Shown: piece after piece, positions 32,672 through 41,903 of the stretch
Layout of the letters: each line of letters starts with the position of its first letter
Numbering within the stretch: position 1 is the stretch's first letter
Origin: Bacteriovorax sp.
GTDB lineage: Bacteria; Bdellovibrionota; Bacteriovoracia; Bacteriovoracales; Bacteriovoracaceae
Direction: 5' to 3'
Length of the DNA stretch: 64,000 nucleotides
NCBI GenBank assembly: GCA_014378525.1
Contig: JACMNL010000101.1
Location: 62,001-126,000, forward strand
Notes under the pieces: generated by a model
Told to the model about the DNA's origin: nothing
Databases searched by the model: none
Seen by the model: only the letters and a program-made list of their open reading frames with translations
Translations under genes and position numbers: made by a program

Positions 32672-35167
32672 ATGTCTAAGAATCAAAAAAGTGAACTACT
32701 TCTTCCAGTTGGGAACATGAATATGTGCCTTGCCGCCATTCACAATGGCGCAGATGCAATTTATGTTGGGATGCCTCACTTCAACGCCCGTGGAAGAACC
32801 ACAGATTTTTCAGTTACAGAATTAAAAGAAATGATTGATACCTGTCACTTGTACGGTGTAAGAGTCAACCTCGCGTTCAACGTTGTTATCTATCAAGAAG
32901 AGATCGAAGAGGTCGTTAAACTCCTGAAAGAAGTGCTTCCTTTAGCGCCTGATGCTTTGATTGTTCAGGACGTGGGGCTGGCAAAGCTGGTGCGAGAAAT
33001 GGCGCCAAACCAAATCATTCACGGTTCAACTCAAATGACGGTTACCAATCACGAGGCCATGAGTTTACTTTCTGATTTAAAAATAAAAAGATTTGTTTTA
33101 GGCAGAGAAGTTAGTCTTTCTGAAATGCGGGCCATTAAAGAAAAAACCGAATGTGAACTTGAAGTCTTCGTTCACGGTGCCCTCTGTGTCGCTTATTCCG
33201 GGCAGTGTTTTACTTCTGAAAGTATTGGCGGGCGAAGTGCCAACCGAGGCCAGTGCGCCCAAAGCTGTCGTCTCGAATATGAAATGATCGTCGATGGACA
33301 AAAGCGTGAGTTGGGGGATGTGAAATATCTCGTTTCTCCAAAAGATCTTTGCGGTATTGCCGAGATTCCTGAGCTGTTAAACATTGGAATTGAAAGTTTC
33401 AAAGTCGAAGGAAGGTTGAAGACCCCCGAGTATGTCGCATCGACCGCTAAAAATTATCGTGAGGCCATTGATCACGCAGAAAGCGGGTCCAATTTATCAG
33501 AAAAAGAAATTGATTCAGCAAAAACTGAAATGGGTTTAACTTATTCGCGTGGATTTTTTTCCGGATGGCTTCATGGAGTGGATCATCAAAAATTAGTTGA
33601 TGGAAAATTTGGAGCTCACCGGGGAGTTGAAATTGGGATCGTTACTAAAATTAAACCAAAGTCCGTTGTGGTTGAGGTCAATTACCCTCATTTAAAAAAT
33701 GGTGATGGCCTGTTAATTGCCGGGGCCCTTCGTGGGAAAAAAACAGAAGTAGGGGGAAATCTCTACGGAGTTCAAAAAATTAATAACAACTGTTATGAAC
33801 TAACTTTTGGTAAAGAATTTAATCTGTCATCGATTCAAAATGGCTTTCTGGTTTATTTTAATCACGATGCAATTATTGAAAAAAAGTTAACACTTTCTTA
33901 TACCGATAAAAATTCTAAAAAAAGAATTCCAGTCAGCGTTTTAGTTGAGGCCGTAATCGGTTCTCCGCTTGTCGTTACTGTGAGTGATGGACAAAATATT
34001 GTGACGGTGAGGAGCTCTGAGGATGAAATTGTCGAAGTTTCTAAAGCGAGTCCGATAACGAAATGGGCCCTGTCTGAAGAGCTAGGTGCTCTTGGTGGAA
34101 CGTGCTTCATTCTGGATGAGTTGTCATTAACTGCAAAAAAATCTTTTTATATTCACCAGAAAATTCTTAAAAAAGTTCGCCGTGAATTCACTGAAAAGTT
34201 AATGGAAAAAAGAGTCGCTCGAGAGGTGATCGTCACTTTTGAACCGACCTATCCGGTTGTGGATCATCAAAGTAATAAACAGACTAAATTGAATGTCATG
34301 CTTCGGGAAATGGATCAGGTCACAGACTTTTTGGAATTTTATGAAAAACTGGGAGACACTCTCGGTGTCGTTTATTTAGATTATGAATTCGGTAAAGGTT
34401 ATGCTGAATCTGTTGCCATGTTAAAAACGAAAGGCCTTAGAGTCGGAATCGCCACGACTAGAATTTTAAAACCGAATGAGTATTACAATTTTAAAATTAT
34501 CGAGCGTGCAAATCCAGATATCGTTCTTTGCCGCAATCTAGGGGCCGTGTCTTATTTTCAAGATAAAAACTTTGAGCTTCGCGGAGACTTTAGCTTAAAT
34601 GTTACTAATTCAATGACGGCCAATTATTTTTTCAATAAAAAACTAAGTACGCTTTGTGCTTCATACGATCTGAGTTCGACTCAGTTAATTGATCTTATAC
34701 GCCACACTGACGCAGCTAAAGTTGAAGTCACCACTCACCAGTATATGCCGTCGTTTCATATGGAACATTGTGTGTTTGCGGCCTTTATGAGCAAAGGATC
34801 GAGTTTCAAAGATTGTGGAAAGCCTTGTGAAAAGCACCGACTTGAGTTGAAAGATCAATTCGGAAATCACCATCAGATAAAGGCTGATCAGGAGTGCCGT
34901 AATACGATGTTTAATGCAACTCCACAGTCGGCCGCAAAACTTATTCCGTCATTGATTGAGCTGGGCGTGGGGGAGCTGCGTTTTGAAGCACTTTATGAAA
35001 GAAAAGAAGAATTATCAAAAAAAATATTGGGTTATGTGCAATTGATCTTAAATCAAAATGGAAATCTAACCAGTGATATAATCAGTCACATTGGTGTTTT
35101 GGAAAAATACGGTCTTTCAGACGGATCTCAAAAAGAGCGCGAATTCAAAGACAGAAAAAAGATGTAG
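32672..35167 (+). CDS. U32 peptidase-family protein, RlhA-like RNA hydroxylase
   Basis: 831 residues. The N-terminal half is the U32 domain: LLLPVGNMNMCLAAIHNGAD, DAIYVGMPHFNARGRT, the cysteine cluster HGALCVAYSGQCF ... GGRSANRGQCAQSCR that binds an Fe-S cluster in this family, and SFKVEGRLKTPEYVA. RlhA (E. coli 23S rRNA C2501 hydroxylase) shares this arrangement but is about 650 residues; the extra C-terminal region here includes another cysteine group (HMEHCVFAAFM, DCGKPCEKH). Activity on rRNA or tRNA is expected over proteolysis. Confidence 0.8.
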   Translation: MSKNQKSELLLPVGNMNMCLAAIHNGADAIYVGMPHFNARGRTTDFSVTELKEMIDTCHLYGVRVNLAFNVVIYQEEIEEVVKLLKEVLPLAPDALIVQDVGLAKLVREMAPNQIIHGSTQMTVTNHEAMSLLSDLKIKRFVLGREVSLSEMRAIKEKTECELEVFVHGALCVAYSGQCFTSESIGGRSANRGQCAQSCRLEYEMIVDGQKRELGDVKYLVSPKDLCGIAEIPELLNIGIESFKVEGRLKTPEYVASTAKNYREAIDHAESGSNLSEKEIDSAKTEMGLTYSRGFFSGWLHGVDHQKLVDGKFGAHRGVEIGIVTKIKPKSVVVEVNYPHLKNGDGLLIAGALRGKKTEVGGNLYGVQKINNNCYELTFGKEFNLSSIQNGFLVYFNHDAIIEKKLTLSYTDKNSKKRIPVSVLVEAVIGSPLVVTVSDGQNIVTVRSSEDEIVEVSKASPITKWALSEELGALGGTCFILDELSLTAKKSFYIHQKILKKVRREFTEKLMEKRVAREVIVTFEPTYPVVDHQSNKQTKLNVMLREMDQVTDFLEFYEKLGDTLGVVYLDYEFGKGYAESVAMLKTKGLRVGIATTRILKPNEYYNFKIIERANPDIVLCRNLGAVSYFQDKNFELRGDFSLNVTNSMTANYFFNKKLSTLCASYDLSSTQLIDLIRHTDAAKVEVTTHQYMPSFHMEHCVFAAFMSKGSSFKDCGKPCEKHRLELKDQFGNHHQIKADQECRNTMFNATPQSAAKLIPSLIELGVGELRFEALYERKEELSKKILGYVQLILNQNGNLTSDIISHIGVLEKYGLSDGSQKEREFKDRKKM

Positions 35168-35215
35168 GTCGAACTCAGATTCGAAGATTATTGTTTAACG
35201 TTTTCATTACGATGT

Positions 35216-35240
35216 AAAAATAGTCCACTGGACTATTTTT
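35216..35240. terminator. Bidirectional terminator
   Basis: 11-bp perfect stem AAAAATAGTCC / GGACTATTTTT with a 3-base loop between the convergent U32 gene and the gene at 35246. Confidence 0.85.
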
Positions 35241-35245
35241 TCGAC

Positions 35246-35761
35246 CTAATCTTTAAGGGACTCCAGCCAGTCTGTGAAAAGTTTTGAAACAGTTGGGGAC
35301 TTAAGAGATAAAACTTCCGGCTCACTTTTTAAAATATCACCGTAAATTTCAGAAATATCTACACTGTTCATACCATCAAAAATAACTTCAAGTTTCCCGT
35401 TTTTATCGACAGCGTAGAAATATAACTGTGGTTCTTTTTCATATTGAATGATGAGTGCAGTAGCAACAGAGGATTCAATCAATGGAACCAGGGCCTGCAA
35501 TTTGACAGTGTAATCGTTGCTTTTCTTTTCAGAGATAATTCTGATTAATTTTAAGAGAGATTCTTTTCCGGCATCATCGCTTTGAAGAATGATTTCATTC
35601 GGGTGATTGGCCTCATCTATTTTGCCTGATTCTTTTTTTAAGCAGCTTTTTAATTCGTTGGTGTCAGTGCCCGAACATTGAAGCCCAAACGCTGATATTT
35701 CAGCATGTACATTTAACGTCATAAGTATAGAAAGTATGATTATCAGGAAGGGCATTTTCAT
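35246..35761 (-). CDS. Secreted protein, unknown
   Basis: 171 residues from ATG 35761 with a signal peptide (MKMPFLIIILSILMTL then NVHA). The mature part is acidic/polar with two cysteines (LQCSGTDTNELKSC) and a repeated charged helix pattern. GGAG sits 10 bases upstream but inside the 3' arm of a hairpin (35770-35802). The gene follows the RND pump in the same direction. Confidence 0.65.
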   Translation of the reverse strand: MKMPFLIIILSILMTLNVHAEISAFGLQCSGTDTNELKSCLKKESGKIDEANHPNEIILQSDDAGKESLLKLIRIISEKKSNDYTVKLQALVPLIESSVATALIIQYEKEPQLYFYAVDKNGKLEVIFDGMNSVDISEIYGDILKSEPEVLSLKSPTVSKLFTDWLESLKD

Positions 35762-35769
35762 TGCTAATG

Positions 35770-35802
35770 TCTCCAGTGCCGGCAATATACCAGCACTGGA
35801 GA
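35770..35802 (-). promoter_or_regulatory. Hairpin covering the ribosome-binding site
   Basis: Perfect 9-10 bp stem CTCCAGTGC / GCACTGGAG with a 13-base loop. On the minus strand the 3' arm contains the GGAG that serves the gene starting at 35761. It could regulate translation or end the RND transcript; there is no T run, which favours the first. Confidence 0.5.
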
Positions 35803-35828
35803 TTTAATGTATAAAACTTGTAATTTTT

Positions 35829-38800
35829 TTAGTGTTTTTCAGGTTGTGCTTTTGGAGTCTTCTTAGCTGGAGCAGGAATCAATCCTTTAGCAATCTGATC
35901 TTCAATGTAGGCCTTTCTTACTGGAGACTCCTTGCTTTCAAGACCTGTCAGAATCAAGTAAAGCGACGGCACTACAAAGAGAGTCAGGATCGTCGAAATG
36001 ATTGTTCCCCCGATGATTGAAAGACCCATTGGAATTCTGGTTTCAATTCCAATTCCGTGACCGATAACAAGAGGACCAGCGGCCGCAACTGTCGCAACAG
36101 AAGTCATGATGATCGGACGGAGACGAATTGGACAGGCCTCTAGTAGACCGTCAAAGGCCGTATAAACTTTCCCGTCGTGATGCCCGGTACGAACCTGGTT
36201 GGTGAATTCCACCAGCATAATCGAGTTCTTTTTCGCGATACCCATCAGAACGATGAGACCGATGAAAGAGAATAAGTTTAATGAAGCTCCAAAAATAAAT
36301 AAAGCAATCAGGGCACCAGTCACCGAGAATGGCAGGGCCACAAGAACTGAGATCGGGTGAATGAATGAATCGAATTGAACTGCGAGAATCAAGAACGCAA
36401 CTAAGATACCAATCATCAGAGCGTAGAATAAACTTGAGAACGCAGAAGAGAATCCGGCAGACGCACCTTCAAGAGCGAAAGTGTACCCTTGTGGAAGAAT
36501 TTCTTTTGCGATCACGGCAGCTCTTTCAAGAACTTTAGATTGAGATAATCCCGGTGCTAAGTTTCCAAAGATTGAAATAGATCTTTGACGGTTAACACGT
36601 GCAATGGCCTGAATTGCTTTTCCTTCTTCAATTGTAACGAGTTCATAAAATGGAATCAGGTTTCCGGCACCGTTTCTAACGTAGAGATGTTTAAAGTCTT
36701 CAGGTTTTGTTATCTGGTCTTCGTTTATTTTAAATCTAATATCGTAACGTTTTCCATCGAAAGTGTATTTCCCTTGAGGAGTACCACCGACACCGGCAGC
36801 GAGAATGGCACCGACAACGTCAACTGCAACGCCTCGATCTGCCATTGCTTTTCTGTTGGGCTTAATTAAGAGTTCAGGAATTCCAGTGCGGAAATCCGTA
36901 TCCATATCAATACCAAGATGCTCGTCTTCTAAACGTTTCATAAATTCTTTTGATTTCTCATCAAGAACTTTTAAGTCCGGCCCTCTGATGTTGATACCAA
37001 TCGGGTTTTGGCGACCTGACGATAAGTTTCTGGCAGAGTTATCACGAAGAGTTACTTTTACACCTTCAATGTTTTTAAATTCTTTACGGAGTTCGGCCAT
37101 GATTTCAATATGGCCTTTGTCACGCTGGTCTCTTGGGATAAGTGTGATTGGAATGAAGGCCTGATTGGAGGATGTTGAAGCACCAATTCCACCCACACTC
37201 GTAAAAAAACCTTTAACGTCTTTACGTTTTTTAATGATGGCCTCTAGAGTTTCAACTTTTTTACTGGTTTCTTCCAGAGCTGTTCCTGGTTTTGTCTGCA
37301 CCTGCATGATGATTAAATCCTGATCCTGAAGCGGCACGAATTCCTGGCGAACTTTACTTACAAGAACTAAAGAGAGAACGAAGAATAAAACCGAAGCACC
37401 TACAACAATATATTTATGTTTTAAACAGACAGCTAAAACTTTCTGGTACTTTAATCCGAAGTTATGGAAAATTTCATCGAGCTTGTGTTCGAATTTTGAA
37501 ATTTCAGGTTCTGTACTTAACAGGGCAGCAGCTCTCATCGGTGTAATTGTCATCGCCTCTAATAATGAGATGAGAACACAGGCACACATCGTAACCCCGA
37601 ACTGGAAGAAGAATTTACCAATAATCCCGTCCATGAATACAACCGGAAGGAATACGGCAACAACCGCAAATGTCGCGGCAATAGCAGCAGGAAGAACTTC
37701 TTTTGCTCCGTCAGCAGCGGCAATCTTCGATGGTTTTCCCATTCGATAATGTCGTACGATGTTTTCAAGTAACATGATGGCATCATCAACAACGATAGAA
37801 ATGGAAAGTGTTAAAGCTAGTAGTGTAAACAGGTTCAGTGTGAAACCTGAAAAATAGAGAACTAAAAACGTACCGACAATTGATGTGGGAATCGAGAATA
37901 GAATGTTCAGAGCGGCCTGGAAGCTACCTAAGAAAAGAAAACAAATAATAATGGTTATACAGGCAGCCACCCATAATTTTTCAATCGTAAGGTGAACTGT
38001 GGCGTCTGTAGACTTTGTGTAGTCAACGATGATTCTGTATTTAAGTCCTTTGGGAAAGTTCGGCTGAATCTCTTCAAGTTTTTTGATAACAGATTTTGCA
38101 ACTTCAACTTCATTTGTTCCACGTTGCTTTTTAATCTGCATACCAATTGCTTGCTGACCGTTAACTCGGAATAGTCTCAGGATGTCCGAGAGTCCGTCTT
38201 CAACCATCGCAATATCTTTGATGTAAATATTCTTGTTGAAAATTTTATCGCCACCGCGTTTTAAAATCCTTATGTTTCTTATTTCATCAAGATTAGTCGC
38301 TTCTCCCAGCCAGCGTACGCGAAGTTCACGTGATGCCTGAGTGTATTGTCCTGCCGCACTTTCTACGTGCTGTGAATTGAGGGCCGCGATAACATCTGTA
38401 ACTGTTAATTCATATTTCTCAAGCTTTTTTGTATCAAGCCAGATACGAAGGTTACGTTGTGAAGCCCCTCCTAAAGTCACTTCCCCAACGCCAGGAAGAA
38501 ACCTGATTTGATCGAGCAGATAGTTATCGGTCCACGCAAGCATGTCTTTTAATGTTTCATCACCGTAAATTGAAACAATCAGAATTGGATCTTCTTCCGG
38601 GTTTTGTTTTCTAACTACAGCAGGATCTAATCCCGCAGGCATTTTAAACTGGCTGAGTGCCGATTGAACTTCCTGAAGTGCAACGTCAACATTTCTGTTG
38701 ATATCAAATTCCAGCGTTACTGAACCTGCACCCTGGCGGGCACTGGATCTCATCTCTTTAACACCTTCGATTGTTAAAAGTCTTTGCTCGATTGGATCGA

Positions 38801-38990
38801 TAAGTTCAGACTCAACAACTTCCGGAGCTGCTCCATCGTAATTAAGAGCGACGTTAACAATAGGGAAATCGACATCTGGTAATTGTGAAATTCCCATTCT
38901 GTTTACACAGATTGCACCAAAGCAGATAAGGGAGAACATAAGAACCCATGCAAAGACGGGACGTCTGATGGAAAGATCGATAAGATTCAT
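35829..38990 (-). CDS. RND (HAE1-type) efflux pump inner-membrane subunit
   Basis: 1053 residues, full length for AcrB/MexB-like transporters. Proton-relay residues are present: adjacent Asp pair in SISIVVDDAIMLLEN (about residue 405) and Lys in VLMGIAKKNSIMLVEF (about 945). Twelve membrane segments and two large periplasmic loops are evident; the first transmembrane helix is preceded by MNLIDLSIRRPVFAWVLMF. No membrane-fusion or TolC-like gene is adjacent, so partners must be elsewhere. Substrates could include drugs, detergents or fatty acids. Confidence 0.92.
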   Translation of the reverse strand: MNLIDLSIRRPVFAWVLMFSLICFGAICVNRMGISQLPDVDFPIVNVALNYDGAAPEVVESELIDPIEQRLLTIEGVKEMRSSARQGAGSVTLEFDINRNVDVALQEVQSALSQFKMPAGLDPAVVRKQNPEEDPILIVSIYGDETLKDMLAWTDNYLLDQIRFLPGVGEVTLGGASQRNLRIWLDTKKLEKYELTVTDVIAALNSQHVESAAGQYTQASRELRVRWLGEATNLDEIRNIRILKRGGDKIFNKNIYIKDIAMVEDGLSDILRLFRVNGQQAIGMQIKKQRGTNEVEVAKSVIKKLEEIQPNFPKGLKYRIIVDYTKSTDATVHLTIEKLWVAACITIIICFLFLGSFQAALNILFSIPTSIVGTFLVLYFSGFTLNLFTLLALTLSISIVVDDAIMLLENIVRHYRMGKPSKIAAADGAKEVLPAAIAATFAVVAVFLPVVFMDGIIGKFFFQFGVTMCACVLISLLEAMTITPMRAAALLSTEPEISKFEHKLDEIFHNFGLKYQKVLAVCLKHKYIVVGASVLFFVLSLVLVSKVRQEFVPLQDQDLIIMQVQTKPGTALEETSKKVETLEAIIKKRKDVKGFFTSVGGIGASTSSNQAFIPITLIPRDQRDKGHIEIMAELRKEFKNIEGVKVTLRDNSARNLSSGRQNPIGINIRGPDLKVLDEKSKEFMKRLEDEHLGIDMDTDFRTGIPELLIKPNRKAMADRGVAVDVVGAILAAGVGGTPQGKYTFDGKRYDIRFKINEDQITKPEDFKHLYVRNGAGNLIPFYELVTIEEGKAIQAIARVNRQRSISIFGNLAPGLSQSKVLERAAVIAKEILPQGYTFALEGASAGFSSAFSSLFYALMIGILVAFLILAVQFDSFIHPISVLVALPFSVTGALIALFIFGASLNLFSFIGLIVLMGIAKKNSIMLVEFTNQVRTGHHDGKVYTAFDGLLEACPIRLRPIIMTSVATVAAAGPLVIGHGIGIETRIPMGLSIIGGTIISTILTLFVVPSLYLILTGLESKESPVRKAYIEDQIAKGLIPAPAKKTPKAQPEKH

Positions 38991-39066
38991 TCAGTGATTC
39001 CTTTTCTAGATATTGTAGAAAGTATACGAAACAAAAAATGAAAAGTTTCGAAAAAAGACCGGTAAT

Positions 39067-39618
39067 TTAAAGGATATCGCTCTTTTTTATTTCCACCCAC
39101 TGGCCGGGGGCAAGTTCTCCGAGCTTATACTTTCCCACCTGTATTCTGATGAGACGCAAAGTCGGGTGATTGATACTCGCTGTCATTCGTCTGACCTGGC
39201 GGTTTTTGCCTTCGCTGATTTTAATTTCCAGCCAGCAAGTAGGAACAGTCAGGCGAGAGCGGATAGGAGGCGTTCTCTCTGGCATCACAGGCCGTGGATC
39301 GAGAATATGTACACTGGCAGGCTTCGTTTTATAATCCTGAATGACGACACCACCACGGCGTAAAACATCAAGAGATTCTTCTGTGGGAATTTTTTCAACT
39401 TGCACCCAATAAATTTTTTCTTTATCAAATTTTGGATTCAAAAGCTGATCGATAAAAGCACCGTCATCACTCAAAATGAGAAGGCCTTCAGAGTCTTTAT
39501 CGAGACGGCCTGAAGGATAGACATCCTTTGGTAAGTTAAAATTGCTCAGCGTCTCTTCCTGATTATCAGAGGTGAACTGGCTCAAAATTCCATAGGGTTT
39601 AAAAAATGCGATATACAT
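39067..39618 (-). CDS. RsuA/RluE-family 23S rRNA pseudouridine synthase
   Basis: 183 residues without an S4 domain, matching RluE (which modifies U2457). Catalytic Asp is in PSGRLDKDSEGLLILS; other markers are KPYGILSQF and ISEGKNRQVRRM near the C-terminus. Directly downstream of the RND gene on the same strand but with a 76-base gap. RluE is preferred over RsuA/RluB from size and absence of the S4 domain. Confidence 0.88.
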   Translation of the reverse strand: MYIAFFKPYGILSQFTSDNQEETLSNFNLPKDVYPSGRLDKDSEGLLILSDDGAFIDQLLNPKFDKEKIYWVQVEKIPTEESLDVLRRGGVVIQDYKTKPASVHILDPRPVMPERTPPIRSRLTVPTCWLEIKISEGKNRQVRRMTASINHPTLRLIRIQVGKYKLGELAPGQWVEIKKSDIL

Positions 39619-39792
39619 TTGGAGAGTTTATCAGAATAGTTCTTCAGTTCAAAATGCAAAGAACGTAGATTCCTGAGCTTTTTATGTACCTAACTTACTA
39701 AAAACAAAAGACCGCCCTTTAAGGCTTGCCACAACGGACAGACTCCATAAAAATACCTGAGCTTTAATTTTTTAATATATAGAGAGATCAAT

Positions 39793-40074
39793 ATGTTTAA
39801 GACATTTGTGACGGCAGCTCTGACATTTTTATTCTTGTTTACCAGCTTCAACAGCGAAGTGATGGCCGCGACTAAAAAGAAACGAAGTAAAAAAACGACT
39901 GATGGAAAGTTTGTCAGCAGAAAAAAATCAGGGAAAAAATATGCAAAAAATCCGAAGTCGAGAAGACATAGAGGAAGCTCTGTAGACCTGAAAGCACTTA
40001 CAACTGAATCACCATACACAGAAAATACAGATAACGGTGTTAATCCCGTAGAAACTAAACCAGGAATACAATAG
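39793..40074 (+). CDS. Small basic secreted protein
   Basis: 93 residues: signal peptide (MFKTFVTAALTFLFLFTSF, cleavage after VMAA), then a strikingly lysine/arginine-rich stretch (TKKKRSKKTTDGKFVSRKK) and an acidic Thr/Glu tail. AGAGAG lies 6-8 bases upstream. The basic stretch might bind envelope polyanions such as peptidoglycan or LPS; inference. It shares an operon with the next gene, 1 base apart. Confidence 0.65.
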   Translation: MFKTFVTAALTFLFLFTSFNSEVMAATKKKRSKKTTDGKFVSRKKSGKKYAKNPKSRRHRGSSVDLKALTTESPYTENTDNGVNPVETKPGIQ

Positions 40075-40075
40075 A

Positions 40076-40498
40076 ATGAAAAATTTAATTTTAACTCTTG
40101 CTCTAATTCTTCCATTTTCAGTTTTTGCTGAAACAATCAGTTTTCAGTGCACATCAGTTGATCTTGATGGTATTCACAAATTTGATGCTCATGGAATTGT
40201 AACTGTTGATGACAACAATAAAGTTGAAGGTATCGCTAACGTGATCACTGAAAAGGCCGGCGCTGTTCATTCGACACAAACTTTTGATGATGTACATGTG
40301 ACTGGATATATCCGTCATTTCCCAGCTGGAGAAATTACAAAAACTCCTTTTGACCAACTTGTTTTAAAAACAGACGCAGATTACTTAAAAACATTAAACC
40401 TGCTTTTAGGAATTGATGTAAAAATTGCTTCACGTGTTTTATCAATTGATAACTTTGCTTATAGATCGAATTGTAAAATGACTGAAAAATTTAACTAG
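40076..40498 (+). CDS. Secreted protein, unknown
   Basis: 140 residues with a signal peptide (residues 1 to about 18) and two mature cysteines (FQCTSVDLDG and RSNCKMTEKF), probably disulfide-bonded. Mostly beta by composition (KVEGIANVIT, GIDVKIASRVL). No recognised domain. It is 1 base after the basic secreted-protein gene and the pair may act together. A hairpin follows at 40509. Confidence 0.7.
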   Translation: MKNLILTLALILPFSVFAETISFQCTSVDLDGIHKFDAHGIVTVDDNNKVEGIANVITEKAGAVHSTQTFDDVHVTGYIRHFPAGEITKTPFDQLVLKTDADYLKTLNLLLGIDVKIASRVLSIDNFAYRSNCKMTEKFN

Positions 40499-40508
40499 AT
40501 ATTTTTAA

Positions 40509-40538
40509 GGCCTTCGAAAGTTTTAGTTTTCGAAGGCC
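40509..40538 (+). terminator. Hairpin at the convergent junction
   Basis: Stem GGCCTTCGAAA / TTTCGAAGGCC (11 bp) with an 8-base loop. It overlaps the 3' end of the minus-strand DTW gene. It lacks a long T run so termination efficiency is doubtful. Confidence 0.45.
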
Positions 40539-41179
40539 GTTCTTCCTCTGACAACCCGCTCGACCATCGTATCAAAAATCTGCTCCATTTCATTTTGTAA
40601 TTCAGGACTTTCTTCTAAAATTCCAAGTGCTCTTGATATAGCTTCAAAAGTTGACAGACGATTTTCATCAGATGATTTTCTAAGTTTATATCTGCCAGGA
40701 GCTCCAGGTGGAACCATCACACATTGAATACCGGCAAGGCCCTCTTCACGGCGGTAAAATTTTACGGCCTGTGACCAGGTACCGTCTGGAACAATGAGGT
40801 GAAATTTTTTGTCTTTATTTTTTTCCATGAATGCCGGATTGAGTTCTATGGCCCCTTCGTGCGGAAATAAATATATCGGAGTTTCATCAGAATTTAATTT
40901 TAAAGATTCAGCTGAAAAAGGTTTGTCAGGAAGTCCTCTTAACAAAATTTCTGAATTTGGCAGTGAGAGTTTTGCAAGATTTGCCGTATTAGACGTAAGG
41001 TGAGTTTCACGGTGATGCATGATAATTGAAACGCGTGTTTTTGTTTTCACATCGTGAATGGCATCACAAAAACATAATGTCTTATGAATTTTACAGCGTG
41101 GGCAGCGGCTGCCGGTAGTGGAACGTCTTTTATTCACGGTACATTGTTGCAACTTCAGCATCGAGACGAGCAATAGCAT
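40523..41179 (-). CDS. DTW-domain protein (TapT-like tRNA acp transferase)
   Basis: 218 residues. An N-terminal CPRCKIHKTLCFC zinc-type cluster is followed by IIMHHRETHLTSNTANL, then YLFPHEGAIEL, the DTW signature PDGTWSQA and LRKSSDENRLSTFEA. DTW proteins such as E. coli TapT transfer the 3-amino-3-carboxypropyl group of SAM to U47 of tRNA. The start is uncertain: ATG 41179, ATG 41161 and GTG 41137 all lie within or at the end of the upstream plsC gene, with no clear ribosome site for any. Translational coupling to plsC is likely. Confidence 0.85.
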   Translation of the reverse strand: MLLLVSMLKLQQCTVNKRRSTTGSRCPRCKIHKTLCFCDAIHDVKTKTRVSIIMHHRETHLTSNTANLAKLSLPNSEILLRGLPDKPFSAESLKLNSDETPIYLFPHEGAIELNPAFMEKNKDKKFHLIVPDGTWSQAVKFYRREEGLAGIQCVMVPPGAPGRYKLRKSSDENRLSTFEAISRALGILEESPELQNEMEQIFDTMVERVVRGRTAFEN

Positions 41180-41858
41180 CTTTCATCATTGCATGAACAC
41201 GGTCTTTTAATTCTGTAGCATCATTAACAGTTAAACCTTTCGTTGATACCGGTGGAAGAATTTCCATAAGAATTGTTCCAGCATCCCATTTGTTAAGATT
41301 AATTAATTTTACGTAATTGCTCCAGGCATAGGGAACTATCGGAACATCTGCTTTTATTGCAGTGATAAATGGACCTTTTTTGAAGGGAAGAAGGCCCCTT
41401 CCCTTTGAACGTGTTCCTTCCGGCATAATCCAAACAGAAATATTTTTCTCTTTTATGGTTTTTGCGGCCACATCCATAGTCTCAAAAGCTGAACGTTTAT
41501 TTTTTCTGTTGATCAGGATATTTCCCGACAACCAGTAATAAATTCCAAAAAAGGGAATCCATAAAATATTTCTTTTTCCGATACTCACTGTTCTTTCAGG
41601 CAGACAAAAAGCTCCTGGAAAAATATCGAGATTGTCCTGGTGATTACTTACGAAAACACATGGGCGATTTTGGTCTGCAATTTCAGGGTGACGTAAAATT
41701 AATTTAATTCCTAAAATAAAACGGCCATATTTTAAGAGGTCAGTGGTGACCTTGATGTTTTTTGGATTAAAAGGACGAAAAATTGAAACAACAATTCCAC
41801 ACGTCGTAGAAAAAATAACCCAAATAAGAATGAGAGGAATACGTATTGCAATTAACAT
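41130..41858 (-). CDS. 1-Acyl-sn-glycerol-3-phosphate acyltransferase (PlsC family)
   Basis: 242 residues. N-terminal membrane segment, then the acyltransferase motifs: HxxxxD in VSNHQDNLDIFPG, the glycerophosphate motif RKNKRSAFETMD region and the PEGTRS block (WIMPEGTRSKGRGLLPFKKG), finally VPIVPYAWSNY. It makes phosphatidic acid at the inner membrane. The stop lies inside the start region of the DTW gene. Confidence 0.9.
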   Translation of the reverse strand: MLIAIRIPLILIWVIFSTTCGIVVSIFRPFNPKNIKVTTDLLKYGRFILGIKLILRHPEIADQNRPCVFVSNHQDNLDIFPGAFCLPERTVSIGKRNILWIPFFGIYYWLSGNILINRKNKRSAFETMDVAAKTIKEKNISVWIMPEGTRSKGRGLLPFKKGPFITAIKADVPIVPYAWSNYVKLINLNKWDAGTILMEILPPVSTKGLTVNDATELKDRVHAMMKDAIARLDAEVATMYRE

Positions 41859-41903
41859 AGTCGCTCATTTTTGCATAAAAAAGATGGTTTTTCCAAGCTA
41901 ATC

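Noticed and set aside
36805-37164. 119-codon antisense ORF in the RND gene
   Set aside because: Shadow of a real 1053-codon gene; no start signals.
39690-40136. 148-codon minus-strand ORF across the two small secreted genes
   Set aside because: Opposes two genes that have proper signal peptides and ribosome sites; its own composition is unnatural.
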